This document shows, piece after piece, positions 49,893 to 54,678 of a stretch of DNA of 54,678 nucleotides. The notes beneath the pieces were generated by a model. That model did no database searches and had not been told where the DNA came from. It worked only from the letters and a program-made list of their open reading frames with translations. Positions within the stretch are counted from its first letter, which is position 1. Each line of letters starts with the position of its first letter. This DNA comes from Actinoplanes palleronii (GTDB lineage: Bacteria > Actinomycetota > Actinomycetes > Mycobacteriales > Micromonosporaceae): contig NZ_BOMS01000124.1 of assembly GCF_016862315.1 (NCBI RefSeq), positions 1 to 54,678 on the forward strand, read 5' to 3'. Position numbers and translations under genes: made by a program.

Positions 49893-52706
49893 GTGGATCG
49901 TCGTACCCTGTTGGCCTCAGCGGCAGCCGCGGCCGCTGCCGCCCCGTTCGCCGGGGTGACATCGGCGCAGGCCGCCGCGCCCGGATACGTCGTCAACCGC
50001 TCCCCGCTGCGCCCCGACGCCTTCCTCCGGCTGCCGCCCGGTGCCACCCGCGCCGGCGGCTGGCTGGCGACACAACTGAACTACCAGCTGACCGGGATCA
50101 ACGGCCGGATGACCGAGATCTCGCACTTCCTGCAGTACGACAACACCGGCTGGGTGCGCCCGGAGCTGGGCGGCTGGGAGGAGCTGCCGTACTGGCTCAA
50201 GGGCTTCTCCAGCCTCGGCTACGTGACCGGCGACGCGCGGGTGCAGACCGAGACCACGCGCTGGGTCGGCGGGGTGCTGGCCACTCAGGCGGGCGACGGC
50301 TACTTCGGCCCGGCCGGGCTGCGCACCAGCCTGGGCGGCGGGCCGGACTTCTGGCCGCACATGCCGATGCTGCACGCGCTGCGCTCCTACGCCGAGTACA
50401 CCGGTGACAGCCGGATCGTGCCGTTCTTCACCCGGTTCTTCCGGTTCGTCAACGCGCAGGGGCCGGGCGCGTTCAACCAGAGCTGGGGCAGCCTGCGCTG
50501 GGCGGACACCCTCGAGGTGGTGTTCTGGACGTACAACCGGACCGGCGACGCGTTCCTGCTCGACCTGGCCCGCAAGATCCACACGAACTCGGCGAACTAC
50601 CTGAACAACCTGCCGTCGCTGCACAACGTCAACCTGGCTCAGGGCTTCCGCGAGCCGGCCGTCTACTCGATCCTCAGCGGCGACGCGGCGCACCGCCAGG
50701 CGAGTTACACCGACTACAACACCATCATGGGTACGTACGGGCAGTTCGCCGGCGGGGGCTTCGCCGGTGACGAGAACGCCCGGCCCGGCTTCGGGGACCC
50801 GCGGCAGGGCTTCGAGACGTGCGGGATCGTCGAGTTCATGGCCAGCCACGAGATGCTGACCCGGATCACCGGCGACCCGGTCTGGGGCGACCGCACCGAG
50901 GACCTGGCGTTCAACTCGCTGCCCGCGTCACTCGACCCGCAGCAGCGCGGCATCCACTACATCACCAGCGCGAACAGTGTCGCGCTGCTGGACTCCCCCG
51001 GGCACGCCGGGCAGTTCCAGAACGGGTTCGCCATGCAGGCGTACATGCTGGGCATCGACAACTACCGGTGCTGCCCGCACAACTACGGGATGGGCTGGCC
51101 GTACTACGTCGAGGAGATGTGGGTCGCCACCCCGGACGGCGGGCTGGCCGCGACCCTGCACGGCCCGGCGACGGTCACCGCGAAGGTCGGCGACGGCACC
51201 ACCGTCTCGATCAAGGCCACCACCACTTATCCCTTTCAAGACACGATTGCGTACGAGGTGAGCACGCCCAAGGCGCTCGCCTTCCCGGTCTACCTGCGCG
51301 TGCCCGCGTGGTGTGCGAGTCCGACGCTGACCGTGAACGGGTCGGCAGTGGCAGTGGCCGCCGGTCCGTCGTACGCAAAAATTGCCCGGACCTGGAACAA
51401 CGGCGACAAAATCGTCTTCCGTCTGCCGATGCGGACGACCACCCGCAGCTGGCCCGCGAACCGCAAGGCGGTTTCGGTCGACTTCGGCCCGCTCACGTTC
51501 TCCCTGGCCATCACGGAGAACTGGTCGCAGACCGGCGGGACGGCGACCTGGCCGACCCGCGAGGTGCGCCCCGGCTCGGCCTGGAACTACGGGCTGGACG
51601 GCGCGACCCAGTTCGCCGTGACGACCGGCCTGGGCAACGCCAACGACCCGTTCACCCCGGCCACCGCCCCGATCCGGATCACCACCCCGGCGCGGAAGAT
51701 CCCGGGCTGGACCGCGGACGCCGACACGATCGTCACGCCGCTGCAGGACAGCCCCACGCCGTCCAGCGAGCCGCTCGAGCAGGTCACGCTGATCCCGATG
51801 GGCGCGGCCCGGCTGCGGATCACCTCGTTCCCGACGATCGGCGCGGGCACGCCGTGGCAGACCCCCGGGGTCGCGTTCCGGATCCAGAACCAGAACAGCG
51901 GCAAGGTCCTCGGCGTCGACGGCATGTCGACGGCGAACAGCGCCCGGGTCGTCCAGTTCGGCGACACCGGCACGGCGGACCACCTGTGGCGGATCCTGGA
52001 CAACGGCGGCGGCTGGCTGAAGATCCAGAACGTGAACTCCGGCAAGGTGCTGGGCGTTTCCACCATGTCGACCGGGGACTCGGCGCAGGTCGTGCAGTAC
52101 GAGGACAACGGTACGGCTGATCACCTGTGGCAGATCGTCGAGGATGCTGCTGGCTATGTCCGGATAAAGAACAAAAACTCCGGCAAGGTGCTCGCGGTCG
52201 CCGGGATGTCGACCGCGGACTCGGCGAACGTCGTCCAGTTCGCCGACAACGGCTCGGCCGACCACAACTGGCACCTGATCCCGGACGGCTCGGTGAAACT
52301 GCAGGCCACCCACTCGGGCCAGGTCCTCGCGATCAACAACATGTCCACCGCGAACGGCGCCCAGCTGCAGCAGTACCCGCCGGTCGGCTCCCCCGACCAC
52401 GTCTGGAAATTCCAGGACGCCGGCAGCGGCTGGTTCACCATCGTCAGCACCCTGACCGGCAAGTGCGTCGACATCTCCGGCCAGTCCACCGCCGACGGCG
52501 CCAAAGCCGTCCAGTGGGACAACGTCGGCGGCACCAACCAGCAGTTCCGCCTCGTCTGGACCACCCCGAACGTCTTCACCCTGGTCGCCAGGCACAGCGG
52601 CAAGGTCCTGGAGGTCCAGGGCCAGTCCACGACAAACAGCGCCGATGTCGGCCAATGGCCCGACCTGGGCCTGCCCCACCAGCGCTGGCGCATCATCCCG
52701 GCGTAG
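49893..52706 (+). CDS. GH127 beta-L-arabinofuranosidase-like enzyme with two ricin-type lectin domains
   Basis: The 937-residue secreted enzyme has a signal peptide with a twin-Arg start (DRRTLLASA... ending AQA), a GH127 (alpha/alpha)6 catalytic domain (~40-620) and two C-terminal beta-trefoils (~640-937) made of six ~45-residue units ending in W-x-hydrophobic motifs (HLWRIL, HLWQIV, HNWHLI, HVWKFQ, QQFRLV, QRWRII). Compared with characterised GH127, Glu308 and Cys310 (ETCG) and Cys393-Cys394 (CCPHN) match the zinc-binding Glu-Cys-Cys-Cys set, with Cys393 the likely nucleophile. It should release L-arabinose from plant glycans. GTG follows CTGGAGG. Confidence 0.9.
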   Translation: MDRRTLLASAAAAAAAAPFAGVTSAQAAAPGYVVNRSPLRPDAFLRLPPGATRAGGWLATQLNYQLTGINGRMTEISHFLQYDNTGWVRPELGGWEELPYWLKGFSSLGYVTGDARVQTETTRWVGGVLATQAGDGYFGPAGLRTSLGGGPDFWPHMPMLHALRSYAEYTGDSRIVPFFTRFFRFVNAQGPGAFNQSWGSLRWADTLEVVFWTYNRTGDAFLLDLARKIHTNSANYLNNLPSLHNVNLAQGFREPAVYSILSGDAAHRQASYTDYNTIMGTYGQFAGGGFAGDENARPGFGDPRQGFETCGIVEFMASHEMLTRITGDPVWGDRTEDLAFNSLPASLDPQQRGIHYITSANSVALLDSPGHAGQFQNGFAMQAYMLGIDNYRCCPHNYGMGWPYYVEEMWVATPDGGLAATLHGPATVTAKVGDGTTVSIKATTTYPFQDTIAYEVSTPKALAFPVYLRVPAWCASPTLTVNGSAVAVAAGPSYAKIARTWNNGDKIVFRLPMRTTTRSWPANRKAVSVDFGPLTFSLAITENWSQTGGTATWPTREVRPGSAWNYGLDGATQFAVTTGLGNANDPFTPATAPIRITTPARKIPGWTADADTIVTPLQDSPTPSSEPLEQVTLIPMGAARLRITSFPTIGAGTPWQTPGVAFRIQNQNSGKVLGVDGMSTANSARVVQFGDTGTADHLWRILDNGGGWLKIQNVNSGKVLGVSTMSTGDSAQVVQYEDNGTADHLWQIVEDAAGYVRIKNKNSGKVLAVAGMSTADSANVVQFADNGSADHNWHLIPDGSVKLQATHSGQVLAINNMSTANGAQLQQYPPVGSPDHVWKFQDAGSGWFTIVSTLTGKCVDISGQSTADGAKAVQWDNVGGTNQQFRLVWTTPNVFTLVARHSGKVLEVQGQSTTNSADVGQWPDLGLPHQRWRIIPA

Positions 52707-52718
52707 CCGGACGGACAC

Positions 52719-52745
52719 GGGGCCGCCGGAATCACCGGCGGCCCC
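52719..52745 (+). terminator. 11-bp stem-loop terminator after the GH127 gene
   Basis: GGGGCCGCCGG pairs perfectly with CCGGCGGCCCC across AATCA, followed by TTCCTCTT. This is a good intrinsic terminator. Confidence 0.85.
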
Positions 52746-52765
52746 TTCCTCTTGACCGCGGCGCT

Positions 52766-52781
52766 ATCGAAGCGCTTCGAT
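52766..52781. promoter_or_regulatory. LacI-type operator before the GH5 gene
   Basis: ATCGAAGCGCTTCGAT is a perfect 16-base palindrome with a central CG step and GAAGCGCTTC core, as in LacI-family sugar repressor sites. TTGACC lies just upstream (52753) and could be the -35. Confidence 0.7.
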
Positions 52782-52875
52782 GGCCTTGCTGGCGCGCCGT
52801 GGCGACCCCCATCGCCGGGCGCGGACCGGAGACACCGCCGGTTCCAGCGTTCGAGTCCCCACGAGAGGAAGAGCC

Positions 52876-54474
52876 ATGAGTACGACAGCACGAAGGGCCG
52901 GGCTCGCGATCGTCGCCGCAGCCCTGGCCCTCACCGGAGCCGTGTACGGCGCGACAAGGCCCGCCTCGGCCGACGTCACCGCCCAGCTGACCGCCTCTCA
53001 GCTGGTCGCCGACATGGGTGCCGGCTGGAACCTCGGCAACCAGCTGGAAGCCAACGCCAACGGCATCCCCAACGAGACGGCGTGGGGCAACCCGGTCGTC
53101 ACGCAGGCCCTCATCGACCGGGTGAAGGCGTCGGGCTTCAAGACGATCCGCATCCCGGTCTCCTACCTGGGCAACATCGGGGCCGGCCCGAACTACACGG
53201 TCAGCGCCGCCTGGCTGACCCGCGTCGCGGAAGTCGTCAACTACGCCTACAACCAGGGCCTGTACGTGCTGATCAACATGCACGGCGACGGCTACAAGAC
53301 CGTCACCGGCTCCTGGCTGATCTGCGACTCCGCCGACCAGACCACGATCAAGGACAAGTACCAGAAGGTCTGGCAGCAGATCGCGACGAAGTTCCAGAGC
53401 TACAACGAGCACCTGGTCTTCGAATCGATGAACGAGGAGTTCGACGGGCAGTACGGCAACCCGACCTCGGCCTGCTACTCCAACATCAACGCCTACAACC
53501 AGATCTTCGTGGACACCGTCCGGAAGACCGGCGGCACCAACGCCTCGCGCTGGCTGCTGGTGCCGGGCTGGAACACCAACATCGAGTACACCGCGGGCAA
53601 CTACGGCTTCGTGCTGCCCACCGACCAGTACCGGTCCACGTCCATCCCCAGCGCCGAGCAGCGACTGATGATCTCCGTCCACTACTACGACCCCTGGGAC
53701 TTCGCGGGTCAGGAGGACGGCACCATCACGCAGTGGGGAGCGGCCGCGACCAACCCGGCGAAGAAGTCCACCTGGGGCCAGGAGGACTACATGGACACCA
53801 TGCTGAAGAAGATGTACGACGCCTTCGTCACGCGCGGCTACCCGGTCTTCGTCGGTGAGTACGGCGCGATCGACAAGACGACCTACGACGCGGCCAGCAA
53901 CACGTACCGCGCGAACTACGCGAAAGCCCTGGTGTCCACGGCCAAGAAGTACGGGGCGGCCACCGCCTACTGGGACAACGGCTACAACGGCCAGCACGGC
54001 TTCGGCCTGTTCAACCGCAGCTCCGCCACGGTGACCCAGCAGGGCATCATCAGCGCGATCGTCACCGCCGCCGGCGGCACCCAACCGACCACCACACCCA
54101 CCTCGGCACCGACCAGCGTTCCGACCTCCGCGCCGACTTCCTCTCCGACGGCGGGCCCCAGCGGCACCTGCCGGGTCGTGAACGCGGTCAACGCGTGGAA
54201 CACCGGCCTGACCAACACCATCACGATCACCAACACCGGCACGGCCGCCGTCAACGGCTGGACCCTGACCTTCACCCTGCCCTCGGGGCAGACGATCGTC
54301 TCCGGCTGGAGCGCCACCTACACCCCGGCCAGCGGCACGGTGACCGCGACGAACGCCAGCTACAACGGCGCCCTGCCGGCCGGCGGCTCCACCTCCATCG
54401 GCTACCAGGCCAACCACACCGGCAACGCCGCCGCACCCACCACCTTCAAACTCAACGGCGCCACCTGCAGCTGA
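52876..54474 (+). CDS. GH5 endoglucanase with C-terminal CBM2
   Basis: From ATG 52876 (AGAGGAAG upstream) the secreted protein has 532 residues. A signal peptide ends near ASA. The GH5 domain (~35-400) begins MGAGWNLGNQLEA, with acid/base Glu187 in FESMNEE, HYYDPWDF and nucleophile Glu328 in VFVGEYG. A Pro/Thr/Ser linker (~401-428) leads to a CBM2 cellulose-binding domain (~430-532) with the flanking Cys pair and Trp residues. It should cut cellulose or related beta-glucans. A LacI-type palindrome upstream suggests induction by a sugar. Confidence 0.95.
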   Translation: MSTTARRAGLAIVAAALALTGAVYGATRPASADVTAQLTASQLVADMGAGWNLGNQLEANANGIPNETAWGNPVVTQALIDRVKASGFKTIRIPVSYLGNIGAGPNYTVSAAWLTRVAEVVNYAYNQGLYVLINMHGDGYKTVTGSWLICDSADQTTIKDKYQKVWQQIATKFQSYNEHLVFESMNEEFDGQYGNPTSACYSNINAYNQIFVDTVRKTGGTNASRWLLVPGWNTNIEYTAGNYGFVLPTDQYRSTSIPSAEQRLMISVHYYDPWDFAGQEDGTITQWGAAATNPAKKSTWGQEDYMDTMLKKMYDAFVTRGYPVFVGEYGAIDKTTYDAASNTYRANYAKALVSTAKKYGAATAYWDNGYNGQHGFGLFNRSSATVTQQGIISAIVTAAGGTQPTTTPTSAPTSVPTSAPTSSPTAGPSGTCRVVNAVNAWNTGLTNTITITNTGTAAVNGWTLTFTLPSGQTIVSGWSATYTPASGTVTATNASYNGALPAGGSTSIGYQANHTGNAAAPTTFKLNGATCS

Positions 54475-54485
54475 CAGCACAACGA

Positions 54486-54520
54486 CGAACGGCCCGCCCC
54501 TGGTCGGGGCGGGCCGTTCG
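54486..54520. terminator. 15-bp perfect hairpin, bidirectional terminator
   Basis: CGAACGGCCCGCCCC pairs perfectly with GGGGCGGGCCGTTCG across TGGTC. It separates the convergent GH5 gene and the gene at the right edge. Confidence 0.9.
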
Positions 54521-54530
54521 GTTCAGTGCG

Positions 54531-54678
54531 TCACTCCTCGGTGGTGGGAGCGGCTTCCAGATCGTCCGGGACCGTCTCCGGGACCGCGCCCGCCTTCTCG
54601 GCGCCGCGGAAGACCAACTTGGACTTCTCGATGTTGGACGGGTCACCCTCGCAGTCCACCACGACGATCTGGCCGGCG
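54531..54678 (-). CDS. clpC: ClpC-type ATPase, C-terminal end (partial)
   Basis: Only the last 48 codons are in the window. They read AGQIVVVDCEGDPSNIEKSK, then LVFRG and an acidic, Pro/Glu/Thr-rich tail ending TTEE. This matches the end of actinobacterial ClpC, in which the D2 small domain closes with LKxGQIVVVD and a variable acidic tail follows. ClpC unfolds proteins for ClpP. The assignment rests on this short segment and my memory of the family; a ClpB-like end is less likely. Confidence 0.7.
   Translation of the reverse strand, partial: AGQIVVVDCEGDPSNIEKSKLVFRGAEKAGAVPETVPDDLEAAPTTEE

Overview
This window is high-GC DNA (roughly 70% or more) with dense, GTG-rich coding, divergent regulator/target pairs, many secreted enzymes, LCP and MacB-type envelope genes, and long antisense reading frames typical of actinomycete codon bias. 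Gene content (hybrid kinase, chemoreceptor, GGDEF-EAL protein, GH127-ricin and GH5-CBM2 hydrolases, DUF4097, DUF5666 and DUF6069 proteins) suggests a soil actinomycete of the Micromonosporaceae, most likely Actinoplanes or a close relative. That placement is inferred from protein style, not from a marker gene. I saw no rRNA, tRNA, CRISPR array, prophage or transposase gene.

Layout. 0-3.3 kb: leftward DUF3500 / NicO-type Ni-Co exporter / TetR cassette. 3.6-8.6 kb: a chemoreceptor divergent from a 1030-residue hybrid histidine kinase. 8.6-12.5 kb: a secreted DUF5666 protein divergent from a DUF4097 / S9 peptidase pair, with iterated GTTGC/GCAAC sites between them. 12.7-15.8 kb: MFS exporter, a GNAT acetyltransferase behind a putative 17-residue leader peptide, and an uncharacterised protein. 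15.8-21.6 kb: leftward alkaline phosphatase, double-S1 protein, second S9 peptidase and MmyB-type regulator, with an SDR gene diverging. 21.5-23.1 kb: a decayed locus with a frameshifted tetR, intact palindromic operators and an orphaned start. 23.1-27.7 kb: small membrane proteins, MarR/ABM-monooxygenase pair, NarL-type two-component system and three thymine-depleted tracts. 27.7-34.1 kb: MFS exporter, subtilase-like protease, beta-propeller/PKD protein and a small secreted protein.

34.1-41.5 kb is a resistance-like block: a macrolide-glycosyltransferase-type enzyme divergent from its probable TetR repressor, then an OmpR/HisKA two-component system divergent from a MacA-like adaptor, ATPase and MacB-like permease. 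41.7-45.8 kb: LCP protein, lipoprotein, membrane protein, HAD phosphatase and methyltransferase. 46.0-49.8 kb: a small XRE regulator, a GGDEF-EAL protein preceded by a shrunken chemoreceptor-like ORF, and an alpha/beta hydrolase behind paired GGAAC operators. 49.9-54.5 kb: two secreted plant-polysaccharide hydrolases. The right edge cuts into what looks like the 3' end of clpC.

The most interesting signals are small or non-coding: the leader peptide and SD-masking hairpin before the acetyltransferase gene, two families of dispersed palindromes, the tetR pseudogene whose two frameshifts compensate, the subtilase with Glu where the catalytic His normally sits, the 86-residue mini-chemoreceptor joined to the c-di-GMP gene, and the thymine-depleted repeat tracts.
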